64,000 nt of DNA from a virus: positions 40,081 through 104,080 of IMG/VR virus record IMGVR_UViG_3300037468_000183, one strand, 5' to 3'. Both the position numbers and the translations under genes were made by a program. This document shows, piece by piece, positions 14,970-21,053 of the stretch (position 1 is the first letter of the stretch; each line of letters opens with the position of its first letter). Under the pieces are notes generated by a model, which saw only the letters and a program-made list of their open reading frames with translations, did no database searches and was not told the DNA's origin.

Positions 14970-15242
14970 CCTGTCCTCCTCGTGTCCAGTCATCAGCATT
15001 GTGTCGAGGCTTTGAACTCGCACCCAGGTGGGTGGCTGCTTTACTGGTTGCCTCTGGTTTCTTCTTTTGTAGCTGTGCCCCTGCCAGTTTTCGATTCCCT
15101 CACGCTCGCTCCGGGTTTTGCTTCGGGTGATCTGCTGGGTTACTATCCCGCTTGGTTCACCCGCCTCCCCGTCTCGTCGTGGCGGTCTGCCTGGTCGTTC
15201 GGTCTCGGCTTTCAAGGTGCTTTCTACTTTCTAACTATCTAC
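14970..15242 (-). other. Long leader of the early operon
   Basis: About 270 bases between the probable leftward start of transcription (near 15236) and the first gene. An open frame from a TTG at 15215 runs through it in frame with the first gene, but its composition is not convincingly coding. No strong hairpin or known riboswitch was found by eye. Confidence 0.3.
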
Positions 15243-15271
15243 ACTATAGCACGTTTATACACGTTTGTCAA
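15243..15271 (-). promoter_or_regulatory. Leftward early promoter
   Basis: On the minus strand a perfect TTGACA (15271-15266), 17-base spacer and TATAGT (15248-15243). Two direct copies of ACGTTT, 10 bases apart (15251 and 15261), lie inside the spacer and -35 region and are candidate repressor sites. It should drive the 15-kb leftward operon. Confidence 0.75.
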
Positions 15272-15353
15272 TAGGTAAAAGGACGAGTTTTGGAAATGTG
15301 TTAAAATGTTAAGGTTCAAACTCATAAATACGCTGCGATAAGTTTGACAATCT

Positions 15354-15361
15354 GTTATAAT
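15354..15361 (+). promoter_or_regulatory. Rightward promoter, extended -10
   Basis: TG-T-TATAAT ending at 15361 is an extended -10 box, 33 bases before the HTH gene start. There is no good -35 at 17 bases; the TTGACA at 15344 is only 6 bases away and cannot serve. An inverted repeat TCAAACT/AGTTTGA (about 15317-15347) overlaps it and may be an operator. Confidence 0.55.
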
Positions 15362-15393
15362 GGGCTTAGACTATAAACAAAGGAGCAACAACA

Positions 15394-15603
15394 ATGAGCG
15401 AAAACGAATATCTTACCGTGGATCAGGCGGCGGAGCGTGCCAACCGCCACGCGCAGACGATCAGGAATTGGGTACGCTCAGGCAAACTACCTGCCTTTCG
15501 CCTGGGGCAATCGTATTTAATCCGGCCCGAAGACCTCGACGCAATGTATCAGCCGGTGCAGGTCAAGCCGGTGACGACCGTCGAGCCGGAGGTGGCGCCA
15601 TGA
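15394..15603 (+). CDS. HTH_17 / excisionase-family DNA-binding protein
   Basis: 69 residues. LTVDQAAERANRHAQTIRNW followed by GQSYLIRPEDLDAMY is the standard helix-turn-helix_17 pattern of helix-turn-helix excisionase-like proteins. AAAGGAGCAACAACA precedes the ATG. Being the first gene right of the divergent promoters, it is a good candidate for the regulator of the switch region. Confidence 0.8.
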   Translation: MSENEYLTVDQAAERANRHAQTIRNWVRSGKLPAFRLGQSYLIRPEDLDAMYQPVQVKPVTTVEPEVAP

Positions 15604-15899
15604 CCTGGCCTGCATCGGGCTGGACAACGCCGCTTGGCGAAACGTCGCCGCTGATTCATGGCGTCGTTCTGGCATTGCTGGCGCTGACGATCTGGATGTA
15701 CGGCCATTATTACGTCTGGCCGGTCGTCGTGCGCATCGGACAACGCGTGCCACGGCCAACGCCGCGTATGCGCACGGCTCAGGTCGCGCCACAGCCAGCG
15801 GCGGCCGATGAGGTGGACGTAATGGCGGCTGATACTGAAACCGTAGCTCAGACGACGCGGCGCGGCAAATACAACATGGGATTCGACTGGGAGCGTTAG
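15600..15899 (+). CDS. Small membrane protein
   Basis: 99 residues, ATG overlapping the previous stop. One hydrophobic helix (GVVLALLALTIWMYGHYYVW, about residues 21-40), then a Pro/Ala-rich cytoplasmic tail ending FDWER. It lies just before the membrane-anchored translocase and may be its partner; this is inferred from the operon only. Confidence 0.6.
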   Translation: MTWPASGWTTPLGETSPLIHGVVLALLALTIWMYGHYYVWPVVVRIGQRVPRPTPRMRTAQVAPQPAAADEVDVMAADTETVAQTTRRGKYNMGFDWER

Positions 15900-15902
15900 G
15901 CC

Positions 15903-17405
15903 ATGAGCGGTGGAAGGTTCGCACTTGCACTGGTGGCTGGCGGGGTCGTGATTGCCGTCTGCGTGATCGCGCTGAACTTTTTCGATCCACCGGCGCAGAG
16001 CGTGCGCGCCACGAGCGCGGCGTTGACCATCGCTGAGCAGCAGGCGCTCGCGCCGACCTGGATGGACGTCAAGCGCGGACTGCTGACAAGTGCGGGCATG
16101 GGTGGTTCGGTGCTGATCGTCTCGCTGTGCCTGGGCCTCTCGTTCCTGGTGCTACGCGAGCCCTTGCTCCTCCGCCATCACAAAGGTATCTTCCCCGCGT
16201 TCTTCACCATCCTCGGACTGCGCGCCAGCGACCCGCCCGGCAACCCGGAGGCGCACGCTGAGTATGCGCGTGTGGCTGGCGTGCAACGTCCGCTCGGTCG
16301 TCCGGCGTTGCCGCGGCCCGACGCACAACTGGCGCTGCCCGCGCCCGATGATCTCACTGTCGAGCTTGATCCCGTCGAGGTCTTGGCTCCCGAACTGGAT
16401 TCGCATCCGCACAAACTCATCATTGCCGAGAGTCGCTTCGGCAAAACCAACTTGGCGTGGGCCATCATCCGGCGCTATCAAGCGGCGCTGCCGGATTGCG
16501 AGTTCCTGGTGCTGTCGATGATCGAAAGCAAGTGGCCCGATCTGCAAGTCGCATCCACCGGCGCGCAGATGTTGGCGGCGATGACCGCCGTCGAGCAGGA
16601 ATTGATCCGGCGCGACAATCTGCTGAAGCAACTCCGAATCACGGACGTGCACGAGAGTGACGTGCTGAACGCGTTCGCCGTGGTCTTCGATGAGGTCGAG
16701 ACGACTTTCGAACTGATGTCCGGCGCACAGCGCACCGAGTTTCGGCGGCTGGTAACGCGCTACGTCAACCAAGCCGGCAACGTCAAAGGCGCGTTGATCT
16801 CGCTGTCGCAAACCGGCTCACGCGACATTCTGCCGAAGTCGATCCTGGCGAATGCAGATTTGTATATCGGGCGTTGTGGCACCTACGTGCCGGCGTCGTT
16901 CTCGATCCAGGAACCGGTGCTCGTGAACGCGCTCAGCCGGGCTGAGAAGGGCCAGTGGTATTCGTATCGTCATCGGGCCTGGTTCACGGCTCCGCTGGTC
17001 AAACCGCCACATGATGTGCGGCTGTGGAGTGGCTGGAAGCCGACGCTGGAACTCACCGCCGATGGCGAGGCGGATGGCATGGGTGCCAATGATGCACCGG
17101 ACGGCGCAGCCCTACCCCTACTCCCTACTGACGGGGAGGGGGGGGTGTGGCCCGATTTCGGAGTAGGGGTAGGCGTAGGCGACAGTAGGGGATATACATT
17201 TGCCATCGATGAGACCTTCAAGCGGCGCGTTCTGGAGGTTTGGGATGGTCTGGAGAAGCCGAACTATACTGCCGTCCAGAAGATTATGTTTCCCGATCAG
17301 GAAGACGGCGGGGCGCACTGGAAGGCCATCAAGGCGGTCATCATCGCGCGCCGTGAGGTAGAGCGCCAGCGGCATCGCAAGCAATACCTGGAGGCAACAG
17401 CATGA
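15903..17405 (+). CDS. Membrane-anchored FtsK/HerA-like DNA translocase
   Basis: 500 residues. Two N-terminal membrane helices (about 8-28 and 60-82), then a P-loop ATPase: AESRFGKTN (about 175-183) as a degenerate Walker A, and FAVVFDEVET (about 258-267) as Walker B. IKGALISLSQTGSRDILP-like residues follow. A low-complexity Gly/Val linker at about 405-435 leads to a winged-helix-like C-terminal domain ending near residue 500. Such proteins pump DNA at the membrane in partition, transfer or host takeover. An FtsK-like gene beside an excisionase recalls integrative conjugative elements; here it is in a phage. Confidence 0.75.
   Translation: MSGGRFALALVAGGVVIAVCVIALNFFDPPAQSVRATSAALTIAEQQALAPTWMDVKRGLLTSAGMGGSVLIVSLCLGLSFLVLREPLLLRHHKGIFPAFFTILGLRASDPPGNPEAHAEYARVAGVQRPLGRPALPRPDAQLALPAPDDLTVELDPVEVLAPELDSHPHKLIIAESRFGKTNLAWAIIRRYQAALPDCEFLVLSMIESKWPDLQVASTGAQMLAAMTAVEQELIRRDNLLKQLRITDVHESDVLNAFAVVFDEVETTFELMSGAQRTEFRRLVTRYVNQAGNVKGALISLSQTGSRDILPKSILANADLYIGRCGTYVPASFSIQEPVLVNALSRAEKGQWYSYRHRAWFTAPLVKPPHDVRLWSGWKPTLELTADGEADGMGANDAPDGAALPLLPTDGEGGVWPDFGVGVGVGDSRGYTFAIDETFKRRVLEVWDGLEKPNYTAVQKIMFPDQEDGGAHWKAIKAVIIARREVERQRHRKQYLEATA
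17111..17173. repeat. 14-bp perfect inverted repeat with G8 tract inside the translocase gene
   Basis: CCTACCCCTACTCC (17111-17124) and GGAGTAGGGGTAGG (17160-17173) are exact inverse copies. The loop holds eight consecutive G (17138-17145) after GGGGA. It encodes the flexible linker of the translocase. The run could slip during replication or transcription, or fold as a quadruplex. Confidence 0.7.
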
Positions 17406-17515
17406 AAGCCTGGCTATGGTTCGGCCTGGGCATGTTGACGATGTGGGTGCTCAGCAATCCGGGCATGTTCAAAGCCTGGCTGCTCAGCGCCTTCGCGATT
17501 ATGGGAGTACACTGA
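17402..17515 (+). CDS. Small membrane protein (37 aa)
   Basis: ATG overlaps the translocase stop. The 37 residues are almost wholly hydrophobic with Trp and Gly (LWFGLGMLTMWVLSNPGM, then FKAWLLSAFAIMG). Two short membrane segments are possible. Its position suggests a function linked to the translocase. Confidence 0.5.
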   Translation: MKAWLWFGLGMLTMWVLSNPGMFKAWLLSAFAIMGVH

Positions 17516-17516
17516 C

Positions 17517-17999
17517 ATGGCAACCATCATCGTTGCCGCGCCGCAATGCACGCCGGCGCGCTACTGGCAGACGCGTGTCGAGGGCCAGCTTGCAGAGTAT
17601 GGCGCAAAACAGGCCGGCCTGCGCGTCGATGCGGAGGAAGTCGGGAAGTCCTACATCCGCATCAAGGTTGACGTTTCGGACGACTACGCCAACTTTGCCG
17701 AGTATACGCTACTGCGTTTCGGCTATCAGCAGATGTCGAAGCCCATCAATCCCAAGAATCAAAAGTTGGCGAAACGCTATCTCGACTTGGCGGCGGCTGG
17801 CGCATCATGGCAGGAAGCCGGCTGCAAGACGAAAAACAAAGGCGCGGTCATCGGGGAGCTTGGCGTGAGTGCGCCGGTGCCATCCTGGAAATCTCAGGGC
17901 AAACTATGGAGTCAAGGCTATAAGCCGGCGACCAAACGCCGCAAGGCGCGTCAGCACAAGGGTGCTTTGCGGACATGGCTGGAGGATTTGCTACCATGA
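17517..17999 (+). CDS. Hypothetical basic protein
   Basis: 160 residues. The N-terminal 80 are beta-rich (SYIRIKVDVSDDYANFAEYT). The C-terminus is strongly basic (KPATKRRKARQHKGALRTW), suggesting nucleic-acid contact. The start is one base after the previous stop. I do not recognise the family. Confidence 0.6.
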   Translation: MATIIVAAPQCTPARYWQTRVEGQLAEYGAKQAGLRVDAEEVGKSYIRIKVDVSDDYANFAEYTLLRFGYQQMSKPINPKNQKLAKRYLDLAAAGASWQEAGCKTKNKGAVIGELGVSAPVPSWKSQGKLWSQGYKPATKRRKARQHKGALRTWLEDLLP

Positions 18000-18187
18000 C
18001 CCTGCCGCAACTGCTCGCCATCGCCGCTGGCATCGCCAGCATCATCCTGGTGCTGATCGACAACGAGCGCATCGCGGCACGCTCACCGCCAACGGACGCC
18101 ACGGAGGACACGCCCGAACCGCAGCCGGCCATCCGGCTGAACTCATGGGATGAGCAGGAGCGATACATTCGGAGGGAGAAACCATGA
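17996..18187 (+). CDS. Small membrane protein
   Basis: 63 residues, ATG overlapping the previous stop. An N-terminal helix (LLAIAAGIASIILVLI) anchors a polar, Pro-rich tail ending RYIRREKP. Function unknown; part of the translocase operon. Confidence 0.55.
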   Translation: MTLPQLLAIAAGIASIILVLIDNERIAARSPPTDATEDTPEPQPAIRLNSWDEQERYIRREKP

Positions 18188-18471
18188 CCGGAGCATATTG
18201 GCCCGCGGCGACTTGGCCCGCAGATGACAACACGGAGGAAGCCATGACCGGAACGACACCACCGAAACAGCCGAGCACGACACTTGTCGCGTACTGTCCA
18301 GAGTGCTTTGGGATGCGCATGATCCTGTGTCGCGAGAACATTGTGAGCGACCGGCCGCAAGCGTATTGGTTCGCCTGCACGGACTGTGGGGTAGAAACGA
18401 CTCATGCGCCAACGCTCAGCGCCGTCAGAGACATGGTGCGCTGGGTGCCGATTGACGCCACGCTGGACTAG
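18184..18471 (+). CDS. Zinc-ribbon protein
   Basis: 95 residues. CPEC and CTDC pairs, about 28 residues apart (YCPECFGMRMILC and ACTDCGVETTHAPT), form a zinc ribbon. The ATG at 18184 follows GGAGGGAGAAACC; an in-frame ATG at 18244 is a second possibility with GGAGGAAGCC. It is the last gene before a terminator. Confidence 0.6.
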   Translation: MTGAYWPAATWPADDNTEEAMTGTTPPKQPSTTLVAYCPECFGMRMILCRENIVSDRPQAYWFACTDCGVETTHAPTLSAVRDMVRWVPIDATLD

Positions 18472-18491
18472 GCTGGACGCACCGCAAATGG

Positions 18492-18521
18492 CAAGGCCGA
18501 CTTCTTGCGGAGTCGGCCTTG
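18492..18521. terminator. Bidirectional terminator-like hairpin
   Basis: CAAGGCCGACT and AGTCGGCCTTG pair perfectly over 11 bp with an 8-base loop, between convergent genes ending at 18471 and 18546. T-rich sequence follows on the plus strand (GTCATTGTTG), but it is not a clean U tract. Confidence 0.65.
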
Positions 18522-18545
18522 TCATTGTTGGGGCAGGTGGTGCGG

Positions 18546-18800
18546 CTATTCGTCGGTCTTCCGTGGTCTTCCTCCGAGCTTGCCATTGGCGGCGCTGCTT
18601 TTGGCCTTGCGCTCGCTGCGGATGCTGCCTAGTGCAGCGGCGGCGGCGGATGTCGCACCGTAACTTATCACCTCGGCAAACAGGGCCTTGATTGTCGCTT
18701 CGTCTTTTACGGCAAAGCACTTGCTGGCCCAGGGCCAATATGCGTCATTGTATGCGGAGCACTTGGCGATCAGTTCATCAATGTTAAGGTCGGGTTTCAC
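18546..18800 (-). CDS. Hypothetical protein, GTG start
   Basis: 84 residues, the only minus-strand gene between 15.3 and 58 kb. Helical N-terminus (IDELIAKCSAYNDAYWPW), then an Ala-rich part and a basic tail ANGKLGGRPRKTDE as in small DNA-binding or regulatory proteins. GTG start with a weak ribosome site. It could regulate the accessory region. Function unknown. Confidence 0.5.
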   Translation of the reverse strand: MKPDLNIDELIAKCSAYNDAYWPWASKCFAVKDEATIKALFAEVISYGATSAAAAALGSIRSERKAKSSAANGKLGGRPRKTDE

Positions 18801-18840
18801 GACTTACCGCGCGATACCGGACGCCGCGTCACGTTGCCGC

Positions 18841-18870
18841 TTGACACGTGACGCGCATCGGATGTATGAT
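18841..18870 (+). promoter_or_regulatory. Promoter at the start of the accessory region
   Basis: TTGACA (18841-18846), 18-base spacer, TATGAT (18865-18870). An ATG lies at 18878, exactly where transcription would begin, so any product would be leaderless. Confidence 0.6.
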
Positions 18871-18877
18871 ACTCGCG

Positions 18878-19156
18878 ATGCAGGCACAGACGCCCGCCGT
18901 GTGCGCGGGGCGCGTCAGGGGATGGGGCGCTCCGCCACACGCCTGCAACGCATACCACCGGAAACGCGGCGCTTTGGGCAGCGTCGCGCGACCGGCGCAC
19001 CTGGAGCAGATGACGTGCCTTGAGAAAGCCACAGCAACGTCACGGATGCGTTTTCCCTCCTTGTTCCGTGTCCGAAGGTCGAGTGTGCGCAGACCTGTCT
19101 GCTCCATTGTTCTCACGGATTCCCTCAGTGCAGTGCTCTCCTGGTCTCGAGCCTAA
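18878..19156 (+). CDS. Doubtful ORF, possible leaderless small protein
   Basis: A 92-residue frame starting on the predicted transcription start. It has cysteines and histidines (AVCAGRVRGW; HACNAYHRKRGALG) that could form a knuckle. Its C-terminal part runs through a repeat element (19074-19102), and base use is not clearly coding. If it is not a gene, 18801-19219 is only promoter and operator sequence. Confidence 0.3.
   Translation: MQAQTPAVCAGRVRGWGAPPHACNAYHRKRGALGSVARPAHLEQMTCLEKATATSRMRFPSLFRVRRSSVRRPVCSIVLTDSLSAVLSWSRA
19074..19102. repeat. 29-bp element, copy 1
   Basis: GAAGGTCGAG plus GCGCAGACCTGTCTGC, separated by two extra bases relative to copy 2 at 20226-20252. It contains the palindrome GCAGAC-CT-GTCTGC. 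It lies 63 bases before the -35 box of the EAD gene promoter. Candidate operator or recombination site. Confidence 0.6.
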
Positions 19157-19164
19157 ATTGCTGC

Positions 19165-19193
19165 TTGACACGCACCATGTATCGTGCTATGCT
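19165..19193 (+). promoter_or_regulatory. Promoter of the EAD-domain gene
   Basis: Perfect TTGACA (19165-19170), 17-base spacer, TATGCT (19188-19193). The next start codon on this strand is at 19220, giving a leader of about 20 bases. Confidence 0.7.
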
Positions 19194-19219
19194 GAACATA
19201 ATACCAATCCACAATATGG

Positions 19220-19717
19220 ATGAAGATGAATGCCACCGAGCTACGCGCGTTTATTGCAGATCGCTACAACGACGATGAGCTGCGCGCGTTGGCGTTTGAT
19301 CTTGGCATTCCGTTTGAGGATTTAGGCGCACCAGATAGCGGCAAAACCGCACGCGTGCAAGCTCTCATCGAGTGGTGTAATCGTCATGGCCGCTACGCAG
19401 AACTGGAAACCACCGCTCGCCGCGCGCGTACATCCGCCACGGCAGCCCGGCCCGCGCCCGCGATGAATGACTGGGGGCCAGCCGGCATTGATCGCATGGT
19501 GCGTCACATGGATGAGCTACGCGAGGATGTGGCCGAGCTGGTGACGAAAGTCGAGCTCCAGAACCAGAGGCTCGCGATGCTGGAGAAGCACATTGATAGG
19601 ATCATCGAGCATCCGCGGTCAGTATCCTGGCAGACGTGGGCCGTGGCCATCATCGGTCTCGGAATGGCCGTGGCGCTGGTCTACAGCGTCGGACAGTTCT
19701 TGCTAGGCGGGCACTAA
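19220..19717 (+). CDS. EAD-type (effector-associated/death-like) domain fused to a membrane helix
   Basis: 165 residues. The first 70 (LRAFIADRYNDDELRALAFD, then GIPFEDLG and a helix ending RYAELETTARRAR) match the helical effector-associated domains that act as adaptors in bacterial conflict and apoptosis-like systems. A linker, a coiled coil (about 90-130) and one membrane helix (about 139-160, WAVAIIGLGMAVALVYSVGQ) follow. It could be a membrane-tethered sensor or a decoy for host effectors. The EAD call rests on pattern memory. Own promoter; coupled to the next gene. Confidence 0.65.
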   Translation: MKMNATELRAFIADRYNDDELRALAFDLGIPFEDLGAPDSGKTARVQALIEWCNRHGRYAELETTARRARTSATAARPAPAMNDWGPAGIDRMVRHMDELREDVAELVTKVELQNQRLAMLEKHIDRIIEHPRSVSWQTWAVAIIGLGMAVALVYSVGQFLLGGH

Positions 19718-20157
19718 TGGCAGATTATCCGCGTGAGGGTGTCGTCATCCTGTACGCGCTGCTGACGGCGACGCAGATTTATCTCGCGTTGCTATGGGCG
19801 CTGGGCCGGCTGCGACCGCTCGGCGTCGTCTGGAATACGCTCACCTATCTCGTGCTGGCGCTGGCGTTTGGCTTGACGACGCTGGGCACGTTCAACCCAC
19901 CGCTCGTCAACCTGGTCGAGCAGCGCTGGCTGTTGCGGGCCTGTTATACGGCATACCTCGTCTTGTGCGTCTTCGCCATCCTGACACATTGGTTTTCGCT
20001 GTTTCGGCAGACGATGCGGCGCGACGCGGAGGACGCCCGACGCATTGCTGAGGCACGGCAGATCGTGGCGGAGGATCGGCGGCGCATAGCGGAGGATGCG
20101 CGCACCGCTGAGCAGGATGCACGCAAGCATCCAGCGGATTCTCCGCCAGCATCCTGA
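19717..20157 (+). CDS. Three-helix membrane protein with coiled-coil tail
   Basis: 146 residues, ATG overlapping the EAD gene stop. Hydrophobic segments at about 9-27, 37-57 and 75-95, followed by a charged Arg/Ala/Glu coiled coil (RRDAEDARRIAEARQIVAED) and a Pro/Ser tail. Likely a membrane partner or effector for the EAD protein, by co-transcription. Confidence 0.6.
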   Translation: MADYPREGVVILYALLTATQIYLALLWALGRLRPLGVVWNTLTYLVLALAFGLTTLGTFNPPLVNLVEQRWLLRACYTAYLVLCVFAILTHWFSLFRQTMRRDAEDARRIAEARQIVAEDRRRIAEDARTAEQDARKHPADSPPAS

Positions 20158-20225
20158 TGTGTGGCAGATGGCGCGCTGAACCTCCATCAGCCTGGCAGCG
20201 CCACCGGGGTTTGACATTGGCTGCG

Positions 20226-20252
20226 GAAGGTCGAGCGCGCAGACCTGTCTGC
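20226..20252. repeat. 27-bp element, copy 2
   Basis: Near-identical to 19074-19102 except for two missing bases after GAAGGTCGAG. It lies 26 bases upstream of the start codon at 20278 and includes GCAGAC-CT-GTCTGC. The pairing of the two copies with the two transcription units suggests a shared regulator. Confidence 0.6.
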
Positions 20253-20277
20253 CACACGACATAACGGAGGCGACATA

Positions 20278-20535
20278 ATGACAGCAACCGGCGACAAGAC
20301 GGCCGTATACGAGATCCCGGAGGCGCGCGAGATCGAGCCGATCCCATCGCAGCAACAGGCTCCGCATCTCTACGATTGGGCGACTCTCGCGCTGGCGATT
20401 GCCGGTATCATCGCGATCCTGGGTATGTTCGTGCTCTCGTTGCTTGGCAAGCCTGTGCCCGAGGGCATCGGCACGCTCGGCGGTGTGGCGCTTGGCGCGC
20501 TCGCGGGCATGGTGGCAGTCAGTCGCAAGCCGTAG
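20278..20535 (+). CDS. Small membrane protein, holin-like topology
   Basis: 85 residues. A 30-residue polar N-terminus, then two membrane helices (ATLALAIAGIIAILGMFVLS and a Gly/Ala-rich second at about 63-80) and a short basic C-terminus. The layout resembles some small holins but also many other two-helix proteins. CGGAGGCGACATA precedes the ATG. Function unknown. Confidence 0.5.
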   Translation: MTATGDKTAVYEIPEAREIEPIPSQQQAPHLYDWATLALAIAGIIAILGMFVLSLLGKPVPEGIGTLGGVALGALAGMVAVSRKP

Positions 20536-20851
20536 GGTTTTGAGGCAGTCGGATGGTGAGGGCGGGAGTAAGCGTGCCTACCCGTATTCACGGACAGGCA
20601 CAGCAGAAACGAGTCGGACGGAGCCGGGTTGGTCGTTTCGCATCCGTAGGTCAGACGTGTCCAGGCGCAGCTTTACCACTTCCTACGGGCCTACTCTCTT
20701 GCGAGACTGCGGCGGTTTGCGGATGATCTGGATGGGCGAAGGTCACGCCGTTACCCGAAGGCCCAGGATAGGCAATCCCTGGTGTTGTGCTGCATATGGC
20801 GCTTGAATCGCCTACAGCATAGCATGACTAGAACGGCAGAGGATGACATTG
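20536..20851. other. Gene-free stretch
   Basis: About 315 bases between the small membrane protein and the phased repeats. Frames exist but none has a ribosome site or coding character. No tRNA, known RNA or attachment site was recognised. Confidence 0.3.
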
Positions 20852-20986
20852 AGCCGACACGTTACCGACAGTGAGCCGACATCTAGCCGACATTCCGATA
20901 GTAATGATAACCCGTCAAGAGGGATTGACAACGAACGATACAGCTTGCTGACATTCAGCCGACATTCAGCCGACATTCAGCCAGCG
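20852..20986. repeat. Two helically phased 4-unit arrays of AGCCGACA, 11-bp period
   Basis: Array A starts at 20852, 20863 (TACCGACA), 20874 and 20885. Array B starts at 20946 (TGCTGACA), 20957, 20968 and 20979 (partial). Every step within an array is 11 bp, one DNA turn. Between the arrays lies GTCAA-GAGGGA-TTGAC, an inverted repeat. Repeats of this type serve as iterons of a replication origin, terminase packaging sites or cooperative operators. They sit just upstream of the terminase genes. Confidence 0.75.
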
Positions 20987-21015
20987 GCAAAATCATAATG
21001 CGCAAAACTGGCCTA

Positions 21016-21044
21016 TTGCGTTTTCGCGCATCCGGGTGTATGCT
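21016..21044 (+). promoter_or_regulatory. Probable late/rightward promoter
   Basis: TTGCGT (21016-21021), 17-base spacer, TATGCT (21039-21044), the same -10 as the EAD promoter. The ATG at 21054 lies within a few bases of the expected transcription start. Confidence 0.5.
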
Positions 21045-21053
21045 TGTGACGCC

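Noticed and set aside
15344-15361. TTGACA followed by TATAAT as a promoter
   Set aside because: The two boxes are only 6 bases apart. I use the extended -10 alone for the rightward promoter.
20278-20535. Naming this two-helix membrane protein a holin
   Set aside because: No endolysin lies next to it and it sits in an accessory region, so topology alone is not enough.
20536-20851. A tRNA or attachment site in the gene-free stretch
   Set aside because: No cloverleaf or T-loop sequence was found and there is no integrase to pair with an attachment site.
20852-20986. Possible CRISPR array
   Set aside because: The units are 8-11 bp with no unique spacers and no cas genes nearby, so these are binding-site repeats.
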